This document shows, one piece after another, positions 51,389 through 64,000 of a stretch of 64,000 nt of DNA. A model generated the notes under the pieces. It made no database searches. It was not told the origin of the DNA and saw only the letters and a program-made list of their open reading frames with translations. A program made the translations under genes and the position numbers. Positions within the stretch are counted from its first letter, which is position 1. Every line of letters begins with the position of its first letter. The stretch comes from Methanobacterium subterraneum (GTDB lineage Archaea; Methanobacteriota; Methanobacteria; Methanobacteriales; Methanobacteriaceae). The stretch is taken from contig NZ_CP017768.1 in assembly GCF_002813695.1 (NCBI RefSeq), positions 2,411,501 through 2,475,500 of the forward strand, given 5' to 3'.

Positions 51389-51853
51389 ATGAGAGAAACA
51401 GAAAAATTCAGAGGATTAAATGGAAACCTGATGGCTTTCAAGAAAGAAGTAGAAGACGCAGACAAAGTAACCTTTGTAGGAATTCCAGGTGTTTGCAGCC
51501 CCTTTGCAGAACTTTTTGCCTATGTAATCAGAGATAAAGAATCTGTTTTCGTGTCCAAAACTGATCTGGATACAACTCGCAAAATTGAACGCACCCCCTT
51601 GGGTATGCAGTTCACAGAAGAAGCAAATCCAAGTAGCAGTGTGGTGGCTCTTTTAGGTGGGCTTTCAATGCCACAGTACGAGGTAAATCTTGCCGATGTA
51701 CAGGACATGGTTAAGGAAATCCTCAAACCAGGTGGAAAACTCATAGGGCTATGTTATATGAATATGTTTGAGAAAGCAGGTTGGGATGAGAAAATAGACT
51801 TTGACTGTATAATTAACGGTGTTCTTAACGGGGAGATATATAAAAGGGATTAA
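51389..51853 (+). CDS. DUF2124 family protein
   Basis: A 154-residue protein of the DUF2124 family known from methanogens; function unknown. Marks are [22 protein letters not shown] (27-48), [11 protein letters not shown] and a glycine-rich [11 protein letters not shown] (about 85-95). The Rossmann-like alternation of strands and helices is suggested but no cofactor motif is certain. GGTGAT precedes the ATG. A cysteine in GVCSPF stands out as conserved-looking. Confidence 0.8.
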   Translation: MRETEKFRGLNGNLMAFKKEVEDADKVTFVGIPGVCSPFAELFAYVIRDKESVFVSKTDLDTTRKIERTPLGMQFTEEANPSSSVVALLGGLSMPQYEVNLADVQDMVKEILKPGGKLIGLCYMNMFEKAGWDEKIDFDCIINGVLNGEIYKRD

Positions 51854-51984
51854 TGGGCATTGTAGATAAATAAATTAAGACAAGATACAATACAATTCAA
51901 TTAACATCTTTTTATTCAACATATTCTTAAATTGGATTAAATTTTTATTGAATGAAGGGATGACTAAAAAAGGATTTGATTAAC

Positions 51985-52596
51985 ATGTTAGGTCTTTATT
52001 CACTGGATATGGAGAAAGGTCTCCTTTATGAGACTATAGTCACCACCAAAAACCCGGATGGAACTCCCAACGCAGCACCAATTGGAGTCATCTGTAAAGC
52101 GGATGATGAGATCGTTTTCTATCTCCATAAGGGATCCAAAACCTTTGACAATGTGCAACATGAAAAGAACTTCCACGTGAACATACTAAATGATCCCATG
52201 GTTTTTGTAGAATCCACCATAGGAAATCTGGAAATTGCCGAATTCCAGGCTGATGATGGAGGATTCTTTATTAAAAGTGCTGAGGCCTTTTTCAGGGCTG
52301 AAGTCACCCATGAAAAACTGGTTCAACATAAGGATCATCTGGGAACCTCCATCACCAACGTGATTAGGGCCAGGGTTAGGGATGTTGTAAAAAACCAGGA
52401 ACATGTCCAACCATTAAACCGGGCCATTTACGGGATAATCGAAGCCCTAGTGTATCTCAGCAGAATAGATATTGTATCTGAAGATGAAAAAAAGGCATAC
52501 CTGGATCAGATAAGTGAAATCTCCCGGGTTGTGAACAAGGTTGGTTCTGAAGATCATAAACAAGCCATGAAGAAGATTTTAGAATCCCTTGAATAA
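51985..52596 (+). CDS. DUF447 family flavin-like protein
   Basis: A 203-residue protein of the archaeal DUF447 family, with an FMN-binding split-barrel fold expected from structural homologues. Residues about 12-95 give the barrel ([35 protein letters not shown]); residues about 110-200 are helical ([13 protein letters not shown]). Reaction unknown. The frame is open to TTG at 51976, but ATG at 51985 is chosen because an AAAAGGA site sits eleven bases upstream of it and only three from the TTG. Confidence 0.82.
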   Translation: MLGLYSLDMEKGLLYETIVTTKNPDGTPNAAPIGVICKADDEIVFYLHKGSKTFDNVQHEKNFHVNILNDPMVFVESTIGNLEIAEFQADDGGFFIKSAEAFFRAEVTHEKLVQHKDHLGTSITNVIRARVRDVVKNQEHVQPLNRAIYGIIEALVYLSRIDIVSEDEKKAYLDQISEISRVVNKVGSEDHKQAMKKILESLE

Positions 52597-52701
52597 TAGT
52601 ATATTTTAAATCCATTTATTATTTGGATGGAATTATCTTTGGATGGATATATGGGAATAAATTACAAGTACGCCCAATATTTATCTGATGTCTTTATTGA
52701 A

Positions 52702-53580
52702 TTAAAAATAAAATTCCTTTCGTCTTGCTTCCAGTAAATATGGTTCTTTACCCAGAAGCTCCGATGCTACTAATATTTCACCCATTGATTCTTCCTTCAC
52801 AGTCTTTATAAAATCAAAACAGCGAAGATCCCTTAAAAGATGATGATCAACTACTACCTTTGGAATTTCCTGGCATATTTCAATCAGATTTTTCTGTGCA
52901 AATTCCACATCCTCTTTTTCCAGGGCAAAACCCTCCAGATAAATTGGTGGACCGCTTAAAATTAGAGTATCCGGGTTTTCATTGAGTATAATTTCCTTTG
53001 CTATTTCTGACATAGGCCCCTGCACATCAGAGGCGTGCATTAACTTCTGGTTTTCCCATTCAATGGTGGTAGTTATAACAAAGCCCAAACGGCTTCCTTC
53101 AACACCGTGGGGGATGGCTTCTGAAAATCTAAGGTGAGTATCCCCTACTTGGAATGAATTACCATCGGCATAATGGATGTCCCGAGCTCCTAAATGTTTC
53201 AAATTCTTCAAAAAGTCCCTGGCCCGTTTTTGTTGACTTTTATTTATATGGGATGTGGGGTGTTTTATGAATAATTTTTTCCCCTGGTACATCTCCTCAG
53301 CATACTGGGGTGATGAGTCCAGGTATCTTCCTAAACTAAAGGGAGTGAAATGATCATGATGGTAGTGGCTGGTAGTCAAAATATTTGCCTTTGCAGCGTA
53401 TTCCTGCACCCTGGCTCTGGTTTCATGGAGTGCGTCGAATTCATCCTTCCAGGGAGGGAATCCAAACCTTTTGGGGGCTATGGATGTCCCGGGGTCAATG
53501 AGTGTCCTCTGGTCAGTTTCCACGAAGGTGGCCATGGACCTCACACCCATACTTTCAAAGGCCAGTGGTACAATATTCAT
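52702..53580 (-). CDS. UPF0282 metallo-beta-lactamase-fold protein
   Basis: A 292-residue metallo-hydrolase of the archaeal UPF0282 family. The metal motif is [13 protein letters not shown] (about 69-81), with a second conserved His in [15 protein letters not shown] and an Asp in [10 protein letters not shown]. Its substrate is not known. AAGGGG precedes the ATG. It is convergent with the DUF447 gene and lies just downstream of the adenine deaminase gene in the same direction. Confidence 0.88.
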   Translation of the reverse strand: MNIVPLAFESMGVRSMATFVETDQRTLIDPGTSIAPKRFGFPPWKDEFDALHETRARVQEYAAKANILTTSHYHHDHFTPFSLGRYLDSSPQYAEEMYQGKKLFIKHPTSHINKSQQKRARDFLKNLKHLGARDIHYADGNSFQVGDTHLRFSEAIPHGVEGSRLGFVITTTIEWENQKLMHASDVQGPMSEIAKEIILNENPDTLILSGPPIYLEGFALEKEDVEFAQKNLIEICQEIPKVVVDHHLLRDLRCFDFIKTVKEESMGEILVASELLGKEPYLLEARRKEFYF

Positions 53581-53668
53581 TCAAAATACCCCTTTTTGCA
53601 CTGTTCTGTTGATTTTCATTATTAATTTGAAATCTACATTTTTCATTATTAATTTAACTTCGGCTGAT

Positions 53669-55279
<1,611 letters not shown>

Positions 55280-55393
55280 GTACATCCCCTCGTGGGTTTA
55301 ACCTCGTGTTGAGCTATTTTTTCAGGTAATACCTAGTATCAATCTTTGGTTAATATCATTTTACATATATATTGTAATTTTTAAAAAAAAGAA

Positions 55394-56637
<1,244 letters not shown>

Positions 56638-56878
56638 TTACATCCTCCTATTTTACAAAACCAAGGATCATTTATTCTTCATATCTTGGGAATAATCTCT
56701 GGTTCAAATTTATCAGTTGAATCTCAATTTTTACCTATGAACTAAAAATGTAATCATCTTTAAATTCTATTATCTCTAAATATTTGGCTGGATATCTATA
56801 AATATTTATACGATATTTGAAAAAAGACCATATCCTAAAAAATAAATCAATTAAACACGTAAAATTTTGTTTTATATT

Positions 56879-57757
56879 TTATTGCAAGAATAAGAAATCT
56901 AAAATTGTTTTAGCAGCATTAATTGAGGTGGTATCTCCAATAGAGTTTGATGAAACCTCAACCACGTCAAATCCAATGACTTTTTTCCCTTCCAGTGCAA
57001 AGATAAGTTTTTCCAGATCACGGGGATTCAATCCCCCTGGTGTGGGAGTACCAACAGTAGGGGCATAGGCCGGGTCAAGTACATCTATGTCCACGGTAAC
57101 GTAGATGGGACCTTTTATCTGGTTGATGGTTTTTTCCATTCCTGAAATATTATCCTGGGCTGTGTGATAATCTATTCCATTATCCCGGGCAAAATCTCTT
57201 TCTTCCTCGGAAGCAGAACGTATCCCCATTTGAATTATATTTCGGGGTTCAAGGTCATGTATCCGTCGCATAACCGTGGCATGGGAATATTTCTCCCCCA
57301 TATAATCGTCCCTGAGATCCATATGGGCATCCAAATGGAGAATAGTAATATCCTGCATATTATGGGTCACGGTAGTGTCATATGACTTCAAAACACCATA
57401 AGTGATGCTATGTTCTCCTCCAATGGTTATGGGGGTGATATTATCTTCTAAAATGGATGATACTACTGATTCCAGATTTGTACAAGTTTTCTGGAAGTTT
57501 CCGGGAACAGATTCCAGGTTTCCAATATCCTGAACAGTGACGTTCAAAGTCTTATCCAAAAATAGGTTATGTCTTTCAAAGTTGTAGGAGGCTTCCCTCA
57601 CAAAGAGAGGCCCGTAACGTGCTCCTGGTTGGTAAGTGGTGGTGCTGTCAAATGGCACACCCAAAATACCAAAAAGGGGTTTATCATTTGAAGGGGAGTA
57701 ATCAGGCTCTGCCTGTGAAAAAGCAAATTTAAGAGGATTTTCAGTATGTAAATACAT
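56879..57757 (-). CDS. speB: Agmatinase (SpeB)
   Basis: Agmatinase hydrolyses agmatine to putrescine and urea. The 292-residue ureohydrolase has the manganese motifs GGEHSITYG (about 113-121), [13 protein letters not shown] (about 141-153) and [19 protein letters not shown] (about 219-238). ATG at 57757 is chosen over 57772 because GAGG lies nine bases upstream. It follows aIF5A in the same direction, while pdaD, which makes agmatine, is divergent just beyond. Confidence 0.93.
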   Translation of the reverse strand: MYLHTENPLKFAFSQAEPDYSPSNDKPLFGILGVPFDSTTTYQPGARYGPLFVREASYNFERHNLFLDKTLNVTVQDIGNLESVPGNFQKTCTNLESVVSSILEDNITPITIGGEHSITYGVLKSYDTTVTHNMQDITILHLDAHMDLRDDYMGEKYSHATVMRRIHDLEPRNIIQMGIRSASEEERDFARDNGIDYHTAQDNISGMEKTINQIKGPIYVTVDIDVLDPAYAPTVGTPTPGGLNPRDLEKLIFALEGKKVIGFDVVEVSSNSIGDTTSINAAKTILDFLFLQ

Positions 57758-57810
57758 TATCTGAATCCTCATTAATATCTTTAAAAATCAATATAAATTT
57801 CTCATGAGGT

Positions 57811-58200
<390 letters not shown>

Positions 58201-58328
58201 GCTATTTACCTCCGTATTATCATGTATAAATTTCTGATCCATTAGGGGATCCATAAATTTTTAGAACCTAGAAATAGAATCTATTACATTAGTATAACTC
58301 TGCTATTATTATAACTCTACTTGCAGGG

Positions 58329-58344
58329 TATAAATATATTTATA
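58329..58344. promoter_or_regulatory. Palindromic TATA element between aIF5A and pdaD
   Basis: TATAAATATATTTATA is a perfect 16-base inverted repeat in the gap between divergent aIF5A (minus) and pdaD (plus). It could act as a TATA box in both directions, giving leaders of about 105 bases for aIF5A and 55 bases for pdaD. Shared control of the polyamine gene pair is therefore possible, but this is inference. Confidence 0.5.
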
Positions 58345-58355
58345 GATACCTCTCT

Positions 58356-58404
<49 letters not shown>

Positions 58405-58420
58405 ATTTTAAAGTGATATG

Positions 58421-58864
58421 ATGAAAGTTTCAATAACATCTGGAAAATCAGAAGGACCCAGCAGACTAAACGCCTTTGACAACGCCCTATTACAGGCAGG
58501 CATAGGTGATGTGAACCTCATACCAGTATCCAGCATCCTTCCTAGAGATACGGAGATAGTAGAACTCCCTTACATTAAAGAGGGGGAAATGGTGAATTGT
58601 GTCCTATCTTGTGCACATTCAAACCAGTCCGGAGATTTAATAACTGCTGTGGTGGCAGTGGCTACCTCTGATAAATTTGGATGTGTGGTGGAACACTCTG
58701 GAGTGAATCAGGACCCTGACTTGATCAAAGAGGAAGCAGAGAACATGGTACGGTATATGATGCAGGTAAGGGATCTTACCATCAGGGAAATTATCATAGC
58801 ACATGAAAGTCATAAAGTTAAAAAGGAAGGGGTGGCACTGGCTGCAGTGGTATATCTGGGATAA
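58421..58864 (+). CDS. pdaD: Pyruvoyl-dependent arginine decarboxylase (PdaD)
   Basis: PdaD decarboxylates arginine to agmatine, the first step of polyamine synthesis in archaea. The 147-residue proenzyme self-cleaves at a Ser-Ser pair: [10 protein letters not shown] (36-45), where Ser38 would become the pyruvoyl group. [14 protein letters not shown] (7-20) is also typical. Two ATGs are adjacent (58418, 58421); the second is preferred because GTGAT touches the first. Confidence 0.92.
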   Translation: MKVSITSGKSEGPSRLNAFDNALLQAGIGDVNLIPVSSILPRDTEIVELPYIKEGEMVNCVLSCAHSNQSGDLITAVVAVATSDKFGCVVEHSGVNQDPDLIKEEAENMVRYMMQVRDLTIREIIIAHESHKVKKEGVALAAVVYLG

Positions 58865-58952
58865 TCTTTGACTACTTACAAATCAAATTAATAGTTTAAC
58901 GTGTTTTATTTAGTTAGGGCCCTTAATTCAAGGGCTGAAGGAGGAGGGTATC

Positions 58953-59791
58953 ATGGATGGAGAAGATCAGAAATTTTGGGGTGAAGTGTGTCAGGATTTA
59001 ATTGAAGAATCTCAAAGGGCAATTTCTCCCTTAATTGGGTCTCAGAAGGGTGGGGAAATAGTTAAAATGGGTGCTGATGGAACTCCTACTACTCTTATTG
59101 ATTTGGTGGCAGAAAACAAGGTTTTGGAAGTTCTGGAAGGAGTTGGCAGACCTCTGACTCTCATCAGTGAAGAAATTGGTGAAGTTAACATTGGTGAAGG
59201 TCCTCCTGAAGCAGTACTGGTCTTAGATCCATTGGATGGTACCAGCAATGCCGTAAAGAATATACCGGCCTACGGTATTTCCGTAGCAGTGGCACCCATC
59301 CCTCCCGGCCATAAGGGACCTCTAACTATTAAAGATATCCAGATGGGTGTGGTTAAAAATTACGCCACTGGTGATATTTACAGTGCAGTGAGGGGCAAAG
59401 GAGCTTTTAATAACGGTAAAAGTCTCAAACCCTCTCCTAAACAGGATTTATCACACATATCTTTAGGGGCTTACGTTTACAGGATGGACATGGGGAAAAT
59501 AGAGGTTCTATGTAAAAGTGTAAGGCGAATGAGAATTATGGGGGCAGTAGCCATTGAAATCTCTTACGTTGCTGATGGAACCTACGATGCATTTGTTGAT
59601 GTAAGGAATAACTTGAGAGTGGTGGATGTTGCCGCAGCCAAGCTTATCCTGGAAGAAAGTGGGGGGATCGTTACTGATTCTGATGGAAAATCCCTTAATG
59701 GGACGTTGAACGTTATGGAGAAAACTTCCCTTGTAGCTACTTGTAATACAGTTATTCATGAAGAAATAATGAAAATACTGGAGGGGATTTA

Positions 59792-59792
<1 letters not shown>
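58953..59792 (+). CDS. suhB: Bifunctional inositol-1-phosphatase/fructose-1,6-bisphosphatase
   Basis: A 279-residue Li-sensitive-type phosphatase. Motifs include EEIGE (about 69-73) and [15 protein letters not shown] (about 90-104), the metal site, plus the late [16 protein letters not shown] (about 228-243). Archaeal homologues hydrolyse both inositol 1-phosphate and fructose 1,6-bisphosphate. A strong GGAGGAGG site precedes the ATG. It overlaps nadK by one base (TAATG), and an ordered run nadK-cfbE-hemC follows. Confidence 0.9.
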
Positions 59793-60627
<835 letters not shown>

Positions 60628-60628
<1 letters not shown>

Positions 60629-62127
60629 TGAACGTTCTCATAGTGGACATGACCCATGGGGGGACCATACTGGCCCATGAATTTTCAAAAAAACAGAACT
60701 GTAATGTCTTTGCATGGGATATTTACCACACTCTAACTGAAGAAGATATATCCCAACTTGAAATCCAAGGAATTGAACTGGTTGATGAATCATTTTACCA
60801 CCAACTGTTCAATGAAAAACTTCCTTCTGCTGATGATAAATCGGAAATACTGGTTGTAGCACCGGTGCACTGTAGATTACTTCACCCTCCTCACATGACC
60901 CATCACCAGGCAGTGGGATACCTCCTGAAAGATGACATAAAGGTACCGATTATCGAGATTACTGGAGTTAAGGGTAAAACCAGTACAGCAGCCATGCTTA
61001 AGGAGATATACTGTGATAAAAATCCTCTGATACTCAGCAGTCTGGGTGTGGAAGTGGTGAAGGATGCCAAAGGGATCACTCTGAAGAAGGACATCAGCAT
61101 AACTCCGGCCAGTATTGTAACTGCATGGAGAATGGCACAGGAATTCTATAATGATAAAATTCCAGGGGTGGGCGTCTGTATATTTGAAAGTTCCCTGGGG
61201 GGCACCGGAATGGCAGATGTGGGAATCATCACTAACATTGCCGAGGATTATACCATTGCCCATGGAAGTAGTAGTGCCAGTAAAGCCAAACTCCAGATGT
61301 TTGAAAGCAAAATAGTGGTCTGTGATATTGATTCTTACCATGAAATTTATTATCCTCATTCTTCAGCATCCCAACCGTCTTCAGCATCCCAACAATCTTT
61401 TCATCAATCTTCCCCATTTTCTCGATCTCAATTAGCTCATGGTTCTTCACCATCTCTCCATTTACCTGTAAAAACAGCTAACACATTCTCCATTGAAGAG
61501 GGGGAAAATGATAATGCTAATGTTAAGGCACACCACATCCATTATGAACTCCATAAAACCTCATTTTTCGTGGAAGTAACTGATCTTAAAATGGCCGATG
61601 GGGAATTATTAAACACTTCATTTGAAGTTTCCACATTTGCACCAGCCCAGCATCACCTGGAAAACACACTTTCTGCAATAACCGCCAGTTTATCACTGGG
61701 AACTCCCATAGAATCCATAGTCAAAGGTCTGGAAAACTTCAGAGGGTTACCTGGTAGAACTTCCCTTCTTAAAATTAGGAAAATGACAATTATTGAAGAA
61801 ATTAATCCTGGTATTAATGTTACCGCAGTGAAAAAAGCAGTTGACATGGTAAAAAATTATGAAAAACCGGCCCTGATCCTGGGGGGAAGTTACGGAGTAA
61901 CCTGTGAAGAAATTGATGAAGAATCCCTCTCAAACTTCTTAGATCATCTAGATGATGTCTTCTTAATATTAACCGGGGACTTGGGCCTTAGTTTACGAGA
62001 AAAAATGGTAAAAAGTCCTGTTTATCATGATAAGATAGAAATGGCAATTAATCATGTAAAAGATGAGGGATTGGAAAATATATTGCTCATATACCGTTCC
62101 AATTTTAGAGAATTAAGCAGAAGATAA
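60628..62127 (+). CDS. cfbE: Coenzyme F430 synthetase (CfbE), Mur-ligase-like
   Basis: CfbE is the Mur-ligase-like enzyme that catalyses the last, ATP-dependent step converting seco- to F430 precursor chemistry in methanogens. The 499-residue protein has the ATP loop ITGVKGKTSTAAML (111-124), a central domain with IFESSLGGTGMADVGIITNIAEDYTIAHG (185-213) and a C-terminal Mur-type domain with LENFRGLPGRTSLLKI. Residues about 244-280 form a Ser/Gln/His-rich insertion not expected in the family core. Its ATG overlaps nadK; hemC follows after 200 bases. Identification rests on family resemblance and on the neighbouring hemC. Confidence 0.78.
61360..61393 (+). repeat. 16-bp tandem-like direct repeat inside cfbE
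   Basis: TCTTCAGCATCCCAAC occurs at 61360-61375 and at 61378-61393 (period 18), in frame in cfbE, encoding the repeated SSASQ of the low-complexity insertion. Period divisible by three means copy-number changes would keep the reading frame. Confidence 0.85.
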
Positions 62128-62311
62128 CAGATGATAGGATAACTTTAAATCTTTCCACGATAAACAGAGTAGATGGTTAATTTTTCCCATGACAACATTT
62201 ATTAAAGATCATAGGAAATCAATCAACTAAGGATTCTTATACTGTCTGCTCTTAGGCAGCAGCTTTTAAATGACAAACTTTCATGACTCAAATTCAGTAA
62301 ATTCGCCACAC

Positions 62312-63194
<883 letters not shown>

Positions 63195-63198
<4 letters not shown>

Positions 63199-64000
63199 AA
63201 AAGTTAAACGTGGGAGTTGTTGGTGTAGGGGCCATGGGCCACAACCACGTAAGGGTGTACACCCGACTGAAAAACGCCAACCTTCTAGCAGTCTCTGACC
63301 TCATGAAAGGCACCCTTGCGGAGGTATCAAAGAAATACAATACTGTAGGGTTTGTTGATTATGATAATGTGCTTAAAATGCCAGAAATAGATGCAGTGAG
63401 TGTTTGTGTCCCCACCACCTACCACTACGAAGTAGTGATGAGTGCCATAGAACAGGGAAAACACGTTCTGGTGGAAAAACCAATAGCATTCACCCTTAAA
63501 GAGGCCAAGGACATGGTACGGGCCGCCAGAAAAGAGGGAGTTAAACTGGCAACAGGCCATGTGGAACGGTTCAACCCGGCAGTTCTAGAGGCTAAAAAGC
63601 TCTTAAGGGACAAACTTATAGGTGAAGTGGTTTCAGTATCTGCAAAAAGAGTGGGACCATTCCCCCCAAGGATAAAGGATGTGGGGGTAACCATAGATCT
63701 GGCCATCCATGAGGTGGATGTAATGGCCTACCTATTGGATAGCCCGGTTTCCAAGGTTTACGCCCATGTAGGCAGCCGACTGGAAAAATGTGAATATGAA
63801 GACCACGCCGAGATCATGATGGAATTCTACAACAACGCCATTGGTATGCTGGAAGTCAACTGGCTCACACCATACAAAAAACGGCAACTGGAAGTCACGG
63901 GAACCGATGGAATAATCTCCCTGGACTACATAGACCAGACTGTAGAGATTTTCGGTAAAAACGCCAGAAATGTCAGGGTACCCCACCACGAACCCCTCAT
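63195..64000 (+). CDS. Gfo/Idh/MocA-family oxidoreductase, partial
   Basis: An open frame from GTG at 63195 (GGAGATGAT five bases upstream, overlapping the hemC stop) runs to the window end without a stop: 268 visible codons. It starts MKKLNVGVVGVGAMGHNHVRVYT, a Rossmann motif, then has VEKPIAFTLKEAKDM with the family E-K-P motif and DLAIHEVDVMAYLLDSP with a D-x-x-x-H dyad. The family covers NAD(P)-dependent sugar dehydrogenases; substrate unknown. It is the last gene of the hemC unit visible here. Confidence 0.9.

Noticed and set aside
57000..57060. A tRNA-like T arm on the plus strand (GGGGATTCAATCCCC).
   Set aside because: It is inside the speB coding sequence and no cloverleaf can be drawn around it.

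Overview
This window is chromosomal DNA of a methanogenic archaeon, almost certainly order Methanobacteriales and probably Methanobacterium or a close relative. The evidence is the gene content: coenzyme F430 genes (cfbC, cfbE), Sep-tRNA:Cys-tRNA synthase, topoisomerase VI, HerA/NurA/Mre11, an Sm-like protein, eL37, aIF1A, aIF5A, archaeal type GAPDH, citramalate synthase and the split archaeal GMP synthetase. Genes have purine-rich Shine-Dalgarno sites (GGAGG / GGTGAT type), many TTG and GTG starts, and AT-rich TATA boxes. I see no prophage, insertion sequence, CRISPR array or rRNA. One tRNA (Leu, GAG) is present.

Layout. 1-2609: DNA end-processing operon nurA-herA-mre11 (minus strand; only the first codons of mre11 are inside). 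2754-4237: an unrecognised two-ended winged-helix-like protein and a secreted nuclease lipoprotein. 4437-8123: nucleotide-sugar genes galE, galU, rfbC-like, rfbB. 8207-12118: small conserved proteins, tRNA-Leu, a metallo-beta-lactamase-fold protein, a DUF123 protein, and a CBS protein coupled to cfbC. 12660-18956: U32 protease-like protein, purF, the lsm-eL37-TOPRIM operon, a PUA protein, a membrane protein and arfB. 19089-25838: AIM24-like protein, a sensor kinase, ATP-cone protein, nitroreductase-like protein, patatin-like protein, SepCysS and a PHP protein. 25978-31904: gap, then the information-processing operon aIF1A-RIO-KH-top6B-top6A (minus strand). 32046-33077: a sparse 1 kb stretch with a 28-residue basic microprotein and two candidate RNA folds. 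33078-40550: moeA, UPF0280, PH-like membrane protein, geranylgeranyl reductase-like protein with a tRNA m2G10 methyltransferase, cimA, and KEOPS Cgi121. 40594-48613: PLP enzyme, NreA, MsrB, HEAT protein, methyltransferase, second sensor kinase and a GTPase-like/PII fusion. 49171-53580: split GMP synthetase and several conserved small proteins. 53669-58864: adenine deaminase, a frameshifted ornithine cyclodeaminase-type gene, and the arginine-to-putrescine/hypusine group speB, aIF5A, pdaD. 58953-64000: impase/FBPase, nadK, cfbE, hemC and a Gfo/Idh/MocA oxidoreductase cut by the window end.

How genes work together. HerA-NurA-Mre11 resect DNA ends. HemC starts the tetrapyrrole route, while CfbC and CfbE act at the last steps that make F430, the cofactor of methyl-coenzyme M reductase. 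PdaD makes agmatine and SpeB makes putrescine; aIF5A, which carries the spermidine-derived deoxyhypusine/hypusine, is divergent from pdaD around a palindromic TATA element. GuaAA and GuaAB form GMP synthetase.

The observations most worth a second look are the degenerate GTPase/PII fusion (47642-48613), the single-base frameshift in the ornithine cyclodeaminase-type gene (near 56550), the 28-residue basic microprotein with the folded DNA downstream of it (32548-32791), and the low-complexity insertions in the U32 and CfbE proteins. Function calls rest on family recognition by eye; no database search was run.
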